A DNA stretch of 64,000 bases. It comes from Parapedobacter luteus. Lineage in GTDB: Bacteria; Bacteroidota; Bacteroidia; Sphingobacteriales; Sphingobacteriaceae. The stretch lies in contig NZ_FUYS01000002.1 in the NCBI RefSeq assembly GCF_900168055.1, positions 310,888 through 374,887 of the forward strand, written 5' to 3'. How positions within the stretch are numbered: position 1 is the first letter of the stretch; every line of letters starts with the position of its first letter. The notes under the pieces are model-generated. The model did no database searches. It was given only the letters and a program-made list of their open reading frames with translations, and had not been told where the DNA came from. Both the position numbers and the translations under genes were made by a program. Positions 43,150-51,615 of the stretch are shown one piece after another.

Positions 43150-43734
43150 TTGTTGAACAAACCAAACATTGAAACGGACGCTGAATTGCTGGAACGCATA
43201 AGCAAAGACGACCAAGTGGCTTTCAAAGCGCTGTATAAGCGGTATTGGAAAAAATGTTATATGTTGGTTTTGAGGCGCTCGGGAGATACAACATTGGCAG
43301 AGGATTTGACGCAAAGCATTTTTGTTTCGTTGTGGGAAAAGCGCCGGTCTTCGATGGTCAGAAATGTGGGTGCCTATTTGGCAGCTGCCGTACGTTTTCA
43401 GTTTATCTCGTACCTGAAATCCCAATTCCATGAAGATACCTATGTGCATCATTTGCAGCGCGAACAAAGTGATTTGCAAAATCCGGTGGAGGTCTCTATG
43501 CGAATAAAGGAATTGAATGAGGCAATAGACAAGGGGGTAGCCATGATGCCGCCCAAAACGAAAACCGTCTATACGCTCAGCCGCACCGAGCATTATTCCG
43601 TGAAGGAGATAGCGCGCAAACTAAACCTGTCTGAAAAAGCGGTGGAATACCATATCACGCAATCTCTCAAGATGATGCGTTTGGCATTAAAGGACTTTCT
43701 TCCCATTGCCTTATTTTTTCGGGAAATTTTTTAA
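43150..43734 (+). CDS. RNA polymerase ECF sigma factor (FecI-like)
   Basis: Extracytoplasmic-function sigma factor of 194 residues. Sigma region 2 is at about 20-85 (AFKALYKRYWKKCYMLVLRR, then AEDLTQSIFVSLWEKR), and sigma region 4 at about 130-180 (TVYTLSRTEHYSVKEIARKL with NLSEKAVEYHITQSL). An in-frame stop just upstream and the promoter position force a non-ATG start; TTG at 43150 (or the next TTG) is the best choice. Next to FecR and an STN-bearing SusC, it forms a cell-surface signalling cassette in which substrate binding at SusC frees this sigma factor to transcribe susC/susD. Confidence 0.9.
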   Translation: MLNKPNIETDAELLERISKDDQVAFKALYKRYWKKCYMLVLRRSGDTTLAEDLTQSIFVSLWEKRRSSMVRNVGAYLAAAVRFQFISYLKSQFHEDTYVHHLQREQSDLQNPVEVSMRIKELNEAIDKGVAMMPPKTKTVYTLSRTEHYSVKEIARKLNLSEKAVEYHITQSLKMMRLALKDFLPIALFFREIF

Positions 43735-43774
43735 AATAGTTTTAGGGATTTCGCCGTTTTGATAGACACCCTAT

Positions 43775-43788
43775 ATACCTATAGGTAT
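43775..43788. repeat. 14-bp perfect palindrome before fecR
   Basis: ATACCTATAGGTAT is a perfect palindrome ending 6 bp before the fecR ATG, in the space where a ribosome-binding site would lie. It could be a protein site or a short RNA hairpin that tunes the sigma/anti-sigma ratio. Confidence 0.6.
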
Positions 43789-43794
43789 TTATCA

Positions 43795-44838
43795 ATGAGT
43801 AGGGAAAACTTTCACCGTTTATTGCAGCGCTACCTGGATGGGCAATGTACGCCTGCTGAACAACAGTTGGTGCATCACTGGTATGATATGCTGGATGAAC
43901 ACCAAGAAATCAATCCGGAAAACCTGGATGCCATCGAAGATGCCATTTGGCGTAAAATACACCAGCAGATGAATGCCGGTTTGCCGGAAAATAAGGCAAC
44001 GGTGCGTCCGTCAACCTTCTCATCAAAGCGGCTGCGCTTATGGTTGGCCGCCGCTGCTGCAGTGGTGTTTCTCATCGGGGCTGGTATATTCATATACTTA
44101 AGGATTATTTGTTATCCGGTTAGCCCTTCGTTTGCAACCGATCCCATGCCGGATGGGCAGGTAATCACGGTGAAGAACGACACCGAATACCATATGAATA
44201 TCATTCTACCCGATGAGTCGTTGGTTGAACTTTACCCGGGGGCGTTGCTCGAATACCCGAAACGCTTTAAAGAAAAAAACAGGGAAGTCCGATTGGCTGG
44301 CGACGCATTTTTTGCTGTGGCTGCTAATTCGGAAAACCCATTTTGGGTTTTTCACGAAGGGATGATCACAAAAGTGCTGGGGACCAAGTTTAAAATCAAG
44401 GCTCCTAAAGGAAATGCCAACGGCGAAGTGATTGTTTATTCAGGTAAAGTAGACGTATTTTATAATCAAGGTAGCCGCAACTTGGTAAAACGAATCCTTG
44501 CTGCTCCGGAGAAAGCATCCATCACCACTAATCAGCGTGCGGTACTGCAATCCAAAACCATCGAAGAAACCGTCATGGAAAACCCTTTGCCGGTTCGCGA
44601 ACAGGTGGATGCTATCCGAAATGAAACGTTTAAAGACATTCCGATGACGACGTTGGCAAAAACACTTAGCGACCTTTATGCACTGGACATCGTGGCAGAC
44701 AGTAGCTTGGCAGGAATCACCTTTACAGGGGATATCAGTGGTATCGGGCTTTTCAAGCAACTCGATATCATCTGTATGGTCACCGATACGCAGTATGAGA
44801 CCCAAGGCACCACGGTTTTTTTGAGAAACAAACATTGA
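43795..44838 (+). CDS. FecR family anti-sigma regulator
   Basis: Inner-membrane anti-sigma factor of 347 residues. A cytosolic N-terminal domain (1-80) should hold the ECF sigma factor. One membrane helix spans about 82-104 (LWLAAAAAVVFLIGAGIFIY). The periplasmic part holds the FecR domain (about 125-225: DESLVELYPGALLEYPKRF, REVRLAGDAFFAVAANSENPF) and a C-terminal DUF4974/STN-like domain (about 275-345) that should contact the SusC N-terminal STN domain. A TTG start 36 nt upstream is possible, but ATG at 43795 gives a typical N-terminus. Same operon as the sigma gene; a long leader follows. Confidence 0.92.
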   Translation: MSRENFHRLLQRYLDGQCTPAEQQLVHHWYDMLDEHQEINPENLDAIEDAIWRKIHQQMNAGLPENKATVRPSTFSSKRLRLWLAAAAAVVFLIGAGIFIYLRIICYPVSPSFATDPMPDGQVITVKNDTEYHMNIILPDESLVELYPGALLEYPKRFKEKNREVRLAGDAFFAVAANSENPFWVFHEGMITKVLGTKFKIKAPKGNANGEVIVYSGKVDVFYNQGSRNLVKRILAAPEKASITTNQRAVLQSKTIEETVMENPLPVREQVDAIRNETFKDIPMTTLAKTLSDLYALDIVADSSLAGITFTGDISGIGLFKQLDIICMVTDTQYETQGTTVFLRNKH

Positions 44839-45206
44839 CCCAATAAACACAAATTTTATCCCAAACACACTAATTGTAAACGATATGAAAGACGATAAGA
44901 CTTAACTCATTAACTAATTACCGGCAATAAAGAAGTATTGCTGCCTTATTGTACCAAACTTGTTGTTCGTAGTGCGCTTGGCATCACCAAAGTGCTGAGT
45001 GCTGTTTTTTGACCATTCCCACCGACAGATGGTGGGGCAAGGGGTACTTACGCCCATTAAACAAACACAATTATGAAAAAACCAGAGACATAGCCTTAAA
45101 AAAAACCGGCAATATGGGGGTATTGCCGGCTACATCCGGAAGTGATGTTTTCCGGAAATTTTACAGTTCAAGAAATCTGTTTAACGAACCATAATTTTTC
45201 AAAAGT
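44839..45206 (+). promoter_or_regulatory. Structured 368-nt leader region upstream of susC
   Basis: No convincing gene lies here. Five hairpins occur in order. At 44921-44944 the arm CCGGCAATA pairs imperfectly. At 44974-44995 there is a GC-rich stem, with T-run 45004-45009, possibly the fecR terminator. At 45018-45036 CCCACC pairs with GGTGGG. At 45106-45129 CCGGCAATA pairs perfectly with TATTGCCGG. At 45135-45156 TCCGGAA pairs with TTCCGGA. The first and fourth 5' arms are identical, so both could compete for 45121-45129, which is the pattern of switching RNA leaders. The ECF-dependent susC promoter is probably in this region too but is not recognisable by eye. Confidence 0.5.
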
Positions 45207-48200
45207 ATGAAAAAAGAACGAATTGTTGCTTTAACCAAGATAGCGATGAGACTAACCTTTTTATATGCCCTCACTACATTGACTGTGGCATTTTCCACCC
45301 ATGCTAAGGAGGCTGATGCACAGGGTGTTTTAGATAAAAGGATCGCATTTTCTGCCAAGCGTATTACCATCAAAGAAGTGATAGCAGCCTTAGAGGAGCA
45401 ATCGGAAGTACATTTTATCTACAGCTCATCTGCTATCAAGGCTGATCGAAGGATTAAAGTGCCGACCATTCAGGGGGCGTTGTCCGACGTGCTTGAAGGG
45501 GTATTTAAACCTGTAGGAATTACGTATAAAGTAGCGCATGATAAAGTGCTGCTGTTCAGTATGGTCCAAGATTTTACGATTACCGGAACGGTAGTCGATG
45601 CCCAGGACAATGCACCCATAGTGGGCGCTGCCGTTAAGGTAAAAGGGACAACCAGAGGTACCAGTACCAATGATAACGGCCAGTTTTCGCTGGTTGTCAA
45701 TCCTGGCGAATTGGTTGAGATAAGCTATATTGGCTTTGCCGCGCAGGAATTTACGGTAGACAAGGACAAACAAGTTTATAGCATCAGTTTGCGTCCATCA
45801 CTTAGTACCTTGGACGAGGTGGTTGTCACCGGCTATTCCGCACAGCGTGTAAAAGATGTGACAGGCTCCGTGGCCGTTGTTGATGTCAATCAACTCAAGG
45901 CACAGCCGGTAGCCAGCCCTGTTGAGGCCTTGCAGGGAAAAGCCACGGGAGTCCAAATCATCAGTGACGGTGCACCGGGGGCTACTCCGCAAATCCGTAT
46001 CCGTGGCTTTAGTACCATCAATAACAACGATCCGCTCTATGTCATCGACGGCGTACCTTACGAAGGAAAGCTGAGTTGGCTCAATCAGAACGACATTGAA
46101 AGTATGCAGGTACTGAAGGATGCCTCTGCCGCTTCTATCTATGGAGCGCGTGCAAATAACGGTGTGGTCATTATTACCACCAGGAAAGGGGCCAAAGGAG
46201 CACCGCAAATTTCGTTGGATATGTACTACGGTACACAGAATCCCCGGCGGGAGGCTTTCCCCGAAATGATGAACCCGACACAGTATGCCAATTATCTGTG
46301 GCAGTCCTTTGAAAACAATCCTAATTTTACGCCGGGCACTTCGGAGACTACCGGTAACAATTACAGGCTGGTAGACGGCGTTATCCAACTGCCAGAATAT
46401 CTGGTAGCCGGGGCAGCCACTGGCCATAACGTAACGGCGGCCGATGCAGATCTGGCAAATTACAACTACAGCCGCGACCCGGGTACGTTCTATCAAATCA
46501 CACGAGCCAATCATGCAGGTACCAATTGGTTTGAAGAAATGACACGCAATGCACCGATACAAAGTTATCAATTGAATGTGAGCGGGGGTGGGGAGGCCGC
46601 CAGTTATTCGATCTCCGGTGGGTACATGGAGCAGCAAGGTATCGTCAAGCACACGAATTTTGAGCGATTCAATGTGCGTTCGAATACCACTTTTTCGGCA
46701 TTAAATGAACGGGTGCGTTTCGGCGAGAATCTGCAATACAGCTACGAGGAGTTTTTCGGTGTAGGCGTGAATCCTAACGTGGCGGGAGATTACCAGGGTG
46801 AAGGCAGCGCATTGGGATTTGCATACCGTATCCCGACCATCATACCGGTTTATGATGAGATGGGCAACTTCGCAGGTAGCCGGGGCGATAAGCTTGGCAA
46901 TGCGCAGAATCCGGTAGCCATGTTGTACCGCGCCAAAGACAATAAACGCCGCCGGAATTTCTTCTTCGGCAATGTGTTTACCGAAGTGGATGTAGTGACC
47001 GGCCTGACCGCACGTACCAGTTTCGGATTGCGGTATGAAAACTACAACGGAATGAATATCGGGTATCCTAATTTGGAGTTCTCAGAAGGCAGCAATGCCA
47101 ATAACCTAGATGAATGGCAAGGCTTCTCGATGGATTGGACTTGGACAAATACGCTCACTTATAAACGGACGTTGGGCGGCCTACATGATCTGACGGTGAT
47201 GGCTGGTACGGAGGCCATTCGTTCAAATGCACGCGAGCTGGGGGGCGCCAGAAACGACTTCTTTTTGTTGGGCAACCTGGATTTTTATTACCTCTCGCGG
47301 GGAGCCAGCAATATCAGTAACAGAAGTTCGGGCAGTATTTGGTCCATGTTTTCCATTTTCGGTCGGGCAGATTATTCGTTTAATAACCGCTACCTGCTCA
47401 GCGCCACAGTTCGGCGGGACGGATCTTCAAACTTCGGCCCCGAAAATAAATACGGTGTGTTTCCAGCGGCCAGTGTGGCATGGCGTGTTTCCGAGGAAAC
47501 ATTTCTCAATGATGCCGAATGGTTAACCGATTTGAAGCTGAGGGCTGGCTATGGCGTAACCGGCAACCAGCGCATTCCGGGATTCCAGTATCTACGACGC
47601 TACGAGGTCTCTATCCCGTCGGCGTCTTACCCGATGGAGGGAAGTGGGCTGACGACCGGGGTATGGCAGAATGCGTATGACAATCCTGCCGTCAAATGGG
47701 AGCAGGTAAACTCGTTGAATCTCGGTGTGGATTTTACGCTGTTTGACGGTCAGTTTGACGGTGTGTTTGACTGGTATACCCGTAAAACGACGGACATGCT
47801 GTATCCGGTGCCACTCCCTGCGGCAGCAGGGGGTATGGGCAGTTCGCCATTCATCAATATTGGCGATATGGAAAACCGGGGCGTTGAATTGTCTTTAAAT
47901 TACCACCATGGCCAGCGAGACAACCGTCCTTTCCAATTTGATGTGGGCATCAATTTTACTAAGTATACCAATAAGGTTGTGTCCCTGGCGCCCTCGGTTA
48001 CGGAGCAACTGTATGGCAATTACCGCAGCTTGCAAACGACAATCCTTCGGCCCGGTGCGCCTTTCGGGTCGTTCTTTGGCTACCGGTTAGCTGGGATTTA
48101 TCAAAGTGCTGAAGATATCGCCAACAGTCCATCGTATGACGGCGCGCGGGTAGGAGGCCCCAAATACGCTGATCTTTCCGGTCCGGATGGCACACCGGAC

Positions 48201-48746
48201 GGTGTCATCAGCCCCTTTGATCGTACCATTATTGGCAACCCCCATCCGGATTTTTTGTACTCGCTGAGTTTCGGCGCCCGGTACAAGAATTTTGATATCA
48301 ACATGTTTTTCAATGGTTCACAGGGCAATGATCTGTATGAAGCTACCCGATATTTTACGGATTTCAGCACGTTTGACGGCTCGGCCAGCGTACGCATGCT
48401 GGACACCTGGAGTCCATCAAATCCTACAGGTACGGTCCATTCGCCATACCGTGGTGCTTCCGACTTCGAGCTGGCCTCATCCAGCTATTATGTGCAGGAT
48501 GGCAGCTTCTTCAGGATGAAAAACCTGCAGATCGGATATAACTTCCCTGGGGGGAGCCTGTTCCAAGGAAAAGTCAGGAACTTACGGGTGTATGTAAGTG
48601 GCACCAACCTGTTTACCATCACCAAGTATACCGGATTGGATCCCGAGGTGAGCCAAACTAACAGTACTTTTTCGGCACTCGGTGTTGATTTCGGGATATA
48701 TCCGGTCGGTAGGCAGTATCTATTGGGTCTTAGTGTAGGGTTTTAA
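45207..48746 (+). CDS. SusC/RagA family TonB-linked outer membrane protein with STN domain
   Basis: TonB-dependent outer-membrane transporter of 1179 residues. After a signal peptide (about 1-34) it has an STN signalling domain (about 45-115), a carboxypeptidase-regulatory-like domain (about 123-205), the TonB box DEVVVTGY (203-210), a plug (about 210-330: VQIISDGAPGATPQIRIRGF, then NNDPLYVIDGVPY) and a large beta-barrel. The STN domain ties it to the upstream FecR/ECF pair. With SusD it should import an oligosaccharide or other large ligand. No glycoside hydrolase is in the locus, so the substrate is unknown. Confidence 0.96.
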   Translation: MKKERIVALTKIAMRLTFLYALTTLTVAFSTHAKEADAQGVLDKRIAFSAKRITIKEVIAALEEQSEVHFIYSSSAIKADRRIKVPTIQGALSDVLEGVFKPVGITYKVAHDKVLLFSMVQDFTITGTVVDAQDNAPIVGAAVKVKGTTRGTSTNDNGQFSLVVNPGELVEISYIGFAAQEFTVDKDKQVYSISLRPSLSTLDEVVVTGYSAQRVKDVTGSVAVVDVNQLKAQPVASPVEALQGKATGVQIISDGAPGATPQIRIRGFSTINNNDPLYVIDGVPYEGKLSWLNQNDIESMQVLKDASAASIYGARANNGVVIITTRKGAKGAPQISLDMYYGTQNPRREAFPEMMNPTQYANYLWQSFENNPNFTPGTSETTGNNYRLVDGVIQLPEYLVAGAATGHNVTAADADLANYNYSRDPGTFYQITRANHAGTNWFEEMTRNAPIQSYQLNVSGGGEAASYSISGGYMEQQGIVKHTNFERFNVRSNTTFSALNERVRFGENLQYSYEEFFGVGVNPNVAGDYQGEGSALGFAYRIPTIIPVYDEMGNFAGSRGDKLGNAQNPVAMLYRAKDNKRRRNFFFGNVFTEVDVVTGLTARTSFGLRYENYNGMNIGYPNLEFSEGSNANNLDEWQGFSMDWTWTNTLTYKRTLGGLHDLTVMAGTEAIRSNARELGGARNDFFLLGNLDFYYLSRGASNISNRSSGSIWSMFSIFGRADYSFNNRYLLSATVRRDGSSNFGPENKYGVFPAASVAWRVSEETFLNDAEWLTDLKLRAGYGVTGNQRIPGFQYLRRYEVSIPSASYPMEGSGLTTGVWQNAYDNPAVKWEQVNSLNLGVDFTLFDGQFDGVFDWYTRKTTDMLYPVPLPAAAGGMGSSPFINIGDMENRGVELSLNYHHGQRDNRPFQFDVGINFTKYTNKVVSLAPSVTEQLYGNYRSLQTTILRPGAPFGSFFGYRLAGIYQSAEDIANSPSYDGARVGGPKYADLSGPDGTPDGVISPFDRTIIGNPHPDFLYSLSFGARYKNFDINMFFNGSQGNDLYEATRYFTDFSTFDGSASVRMLDTWSPSNPTGTVHSPYRGASDFELASSSYYVQDGSFFRMKNLQIGYNFPGGSLFQGKVRNLRVYVSGTNLFTITKYTGLDPEVSQTNSTFSALGVDFGIYPVGRQYLLGLSVGF

Positions 48747-48765
48747 CATGTTAAGGAGCGAACAA

Positions 48766-50484
48766 ATGAAAAAGTTGAAAAATAATATCATCTGTCTTAC
48801 ATTAGTTGGTGTATTTACCGCTTGCAGCGGTGATTTTTTGGAACGTGTGCCACAGGGCGAACTGATTACCGCTCAATTGGAAAACCCGGAAGGGGTAGAG
48901 GCGACCTTAGTGGGGGCTTATGCATTGTTGAATGGCAACGTGAATGGAACGTGGGGAAACTATGCGTCAGCCCCGAGCCAATGGCTGTTTGGTGAAGTAG
49001 CGGCAGATAATGCCCACAAAGGCAGCAACAATGGCGATCAGCCGAATATGAATCAAATTGAATCGCACCAGGCTATCAGTACCAATGACAACCTGGCGGT
49101 GATGTGGAGCCGGTATTATGAAGGTATCGCACGGTGCAATAATACGCTGCGTCTGCTGAATGCGGTACAGGCCGGTTCAGGGGAGCGGCTTAGCGATAGC
49201 CGGGCTACCGAAATTACTGCTGAAGCGCGGATGCTTCGGGCCCATTATTATTTTTTCTTGAAGCGGGTTTTTCGCAACGTACCCTATGTGGATGAAAATA
49301 CGGCGACAGCCGACGCGGTGACCATTCCTAACAATACGGATGTATACCCACAAATCGAGGCAGACCTCCGTTTTGCTGTAGACAATTTGCCGCCTGATAA
49401 ACCGCTTGGCGAGATAGGTCGTGTCGATCGGATAGCGGCACAGGCTTATCTCGGCAAAGTGCTGCTATACCTGGGGCGGCATAGCGAAGCGCTACCCTTA
49501 TTTGAAGCTGTGATGGATGCTAGGCCTGATATCACCACCTTGCCTTTTACAGACAACTTTGATGTCACCCGAGAAAACGGTCCGGAATCGATATTTGCTG
49601 TACAGCACGCCATCAACCCCGATGGAAGCGGTGACAATGCCAATGTGGGCGACATGCTTGGAGGCTTTTATGGCAATGCACCGGTCAATTGCTGTGGTTT
49701 TTTTCAGCCTACATTTGATTTGGTCAATGCTTTCCGTGTAAACGCAGCAGGCCTTCCAATGCTGGACGGAAGTTACCGTACCAATGCCTATACCTCGGAT
49801 TTCGGGCTTACCGGCAATGCCAAAACGAATTATGCAGTGGATCGGACAATCGCTTTCGATCCTCGGTTGGATTATACCGTTGGCCGTCGTGGTGTTCCCT
49901 TCCGGGATTGGGGCATTATGCCGGGAGACAGCTGGATCAGGGACCCGGCCTATGCAGGACCGTTCGTCGGCGCCAAGCACATGATTGAGCAGTCGCAATT
50001 CTCTACGCATGCCGTGCAAGGCACCCTGCAGATTACCGGGCTCAATGTCAATCTTATCCGCTTGGCTGATGTGTACCTGATGGCCGCTGAATGCCAGGTG
50101 GAGGCCGGTAATCTCGGAGAAGCGTTGGCGTTGGTTAACGCTATCCGTGAGCGCGCAGCACAGTTGCCGGGCAAGCAAGTGAATGGAGCGCCGGCGGCAG
50201 CCTACAACGTGCAGCCTTACCCGTCGTTTCCCAATGCCGACTACGCACGTGATGCCATACGTTTCGAACGGAGACTTGAACTGGCGCTGGAGGGGCACCG
50301 TTTCTTCGATTTGGTACGTTGGGGCATTGCCAAAGAAGTGTTGGAAAGCTATTCGGCGTTTGAAGGACAGTTGCTATCGGCCTACCGCGGTTTGGTTTTC
50401 CAACCCCGGAATGAGTATTTCCCAATTCCGCAAGAGCAGATAGACCGAAGCCAGGGCGCATTGGTACAACACGACGAATATTGA
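48766..50484 (+). CDS. SusD/RagB family nutrient-binding outer membrane lipoprotein
   Basis: Surface lipoprotein that caps SusC and captures ligand; 572 residues. Lipoprotein signal ending FTACSGDFLE (Cys about 20). SusD features: GAYALLNGN early, EARMLRAHYYFFLKRVFRNVPYV with the TPR-like core, and the C-terminal RFERRLELALEGHRFFDLVRWG block, the usual SusD signature. An ATG at 48748 is possible, but an AAGGAG at about 48752-48757 sits at the right distance from ATG 48766, so I chose the latter. It starts 19 bp after susC. Confidence 0.95.
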   Translation: MKKLKNNIICLTLVGVFTACSGDFLERVPQGELITAQLENPEGVEATLVGAYALLNGNVNGTWGNYASAPSQWLFGEVAADNAHKGSNNGDQPNMNQIESHQAISTNDNLAVMWSRYYEGIARCNNTLRLLNAVQAGSGERLSDSRATEITAEARMLRAHYYFFLKRVFRNVPYVDENTATADAVTIPNNTDVYPQIEADLRFAVDNLPPDKPLGEIGRVDRIAAQAYLGKVLLYLGRHSEALPLFEAVMDARPDITTLPFTDNFDVTRENGPESIFAVQHAINPDGSGDNANVGDMLGGFYGNAPVNCCGFFQPTFDLVNAFRVNAAGLPMLDGSYRTNAYTSDFGLTGNAKTNYAVDRTIAFDPRLDYTVGRRGVPFRDWGIMPGDSWIRDPAYAGPFVGAKHMIEQSQFSTHAVQGTLQITGLNVNLIRLADVYLMAAECQVEAGNLGEALALVNAIRERAAQLPGKQVNGAPAAAYNVQPYPSFPNADYARDAIRFERRLELALEGHRFFDLVRWGIAKEVLESYSAFEGQLLSAYRGLVFQPRNEYFPIPQEQIDRSQGALVQHDEY

Positions 50485-50490
50485 TGACTT

Positions 50491-51480
50491 ATGATATCAC
50501 GGAAAAGATTTATTCGTAACATAGGCGCTGGGATTGCCGCAACGGTGGCATCCCCAGCCATATTGCCGTTGTTTTCCTGCGACGGGCAGGAGTCCAAAGC
50601 GGAAGAAGGCGGTAACGGGTTATTCTTTAAGATTTCATTGGCAGAGTGGTCTTTGAACCGGTTGATTTTTGGCGGGCAGTTAGACCACCTGGATTTCCCG
50701 TCGTATGCTAAGGAAAAATTCGGGATAAGTGCCGTGGAATATGTCAATCAGTTTTTTAAGGATAAGGCGGAGGATCAGGCATACCTCAAAGAGATGAAGC
50801 GGAGGTGTGACGATCAAGGTATTACAAGCGTGCTTATTATGTGTGACTTAGAGGGCGATTTGGGGGATGCGGATGCCATTAGTCGCAAACAAGCCGTCGA
50901 AAACCACTACAAATGGGTGGAAGCCGCTCAGTTTCTGGGGTGCCACGCTATCCGTGTGAATGCCGCAGGAAGGGGGACAGCCGCCGAAGTCGCCCAACGT
51001 GTCACGGAGAGCCTCCGGCAACTGGCTTCGTTTGCGCAGGATTATGGCATTTCCGTCATCGTAGAAAACCACGGTGGTTACTCTTCCGATGGGATATGGC
51101 TGAGCAAAGTGATGCAGGATGTGGCGTTGCCCAATTGCGGCACCTTGCCGGATATCGGCAACTTCTGTATCCGCCGGAGTGAGCCGTCGGAGCAAACCAT
51201 CGAGGCCTACCTGGCTGCCGAATGCTTAGAAGAATATGATCGTTATAAAGGCACCGAAGAATTGTTGCCCTTTGCAAAAGGCGTGAGCGCGAAGACATAC
51301 GATTTTGACAAACAGGGAAATGAAAGCAGCATCGACTATAAGCGGATCCTAAAACTCATGCGTGATGCCAGATTTAGTGGATATGTGGGCATTGAATATG
51401 AAGGGCATAACCTTCCGGCCGATGAGGGCATTGCAAAAACCAAAGCCATGCTTGAGCGGTTGGGGCAGGAGATGGCATAG
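50491..51480 (+). CDS. Exported sugar phosphate isomerase/epimerase-like TIM barrel (paralogue 1)
   Basis: A xylose-isomerase-like TIM-barrel protein of 329 residues with an N-terminal twin-arginine-like start (SRKRFIRNIGAG) that ends in a lipobox-like PLFSC (Cys about 30). Core motifs: ISLAEWSLNRLIF, VEYVNQFFKDKAEDQAYL, GCHAIRVNAAGRGT, VIVENHGGYSSDG (Glu/His) and GYVGIEYEGHNLP (C-terminal Glu). It lies 6 bp after susD and so belongs to the SusC/D operon. A closely similar protein is encoded at 53686-54588; this copy carries an extra loop of about 22 residues after DIGNF. Related exported proteins are linked to keto-sugar metabolism in gut Bacteroidota, but the function here is open. Confidence 0.87.
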   Translation: MISRKRFIRNIGAGIAATVASPAILPLFSCDGQESKAEEGGNGLFFKISLAEWSLNRLIFGGQLDHLDFPSYAKEKFGISAVEYVNQFFKDKAEDQAYLKEMKRRCDDQGITSVLIMCDLEGDLGDADAISRKQAVENHYKWVEAAQFLGCHAIRVNAAGRGTAAEVAQRVTESLRQLASFAQDYGISVIVENHGGYSSDGIWLSKVMQDVALPNCGTLPDIGNFCIRRSEPSEQTIEAYLAAECLEEYDRYKGTEELLPFAKGVSAKTYDFDKQGNESSIDYKRILKLMRDARFSGYVGIEYEGHNLPADEGIAKTKAMLERLGQEMA

Positions 51481-51518
51481 GCCAATTGAAGATTAACTAT
51501 TAATACAAACACGCAGAT

Positions 51519-51559
51519 GGGGGTGCCTGAGGCGTAATGGCTGTTCAGCCCCCCTTTTT
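51519..51559 (+). terminator. Terminator after the SusC/D operon
   Basis: GGGGG(TGC)CTGA pairs with TTCAG(C)CCCCC across a loop, followed by TTTTTA. The stem is imperfect but GC-rich. Confidence 0.6.
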
Positions 51560-51615
51560 ATTGGAGGGTTCCCCCGAACCTAACTATTTCCTATCTTAGC
51601 CCTTTCAATGACATC

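Noticed and set aside
45009-45194. Plus-strand 61-codon frame in the susC leader
   Set aside because: It is composed of hairpin sequence, lacks a ribosome-binding site and has no recognisable domain.
45798-46652. Minus-strand frame of 284 codons within susC
   Set aside because: Antisense shadow of a clear SusC gene; no domain recognised.
49498-50298. Minus-strand frame of 266 codons within susD
   Set aside because: Antisense shadow of a clear SusD gene; no domain recognised.
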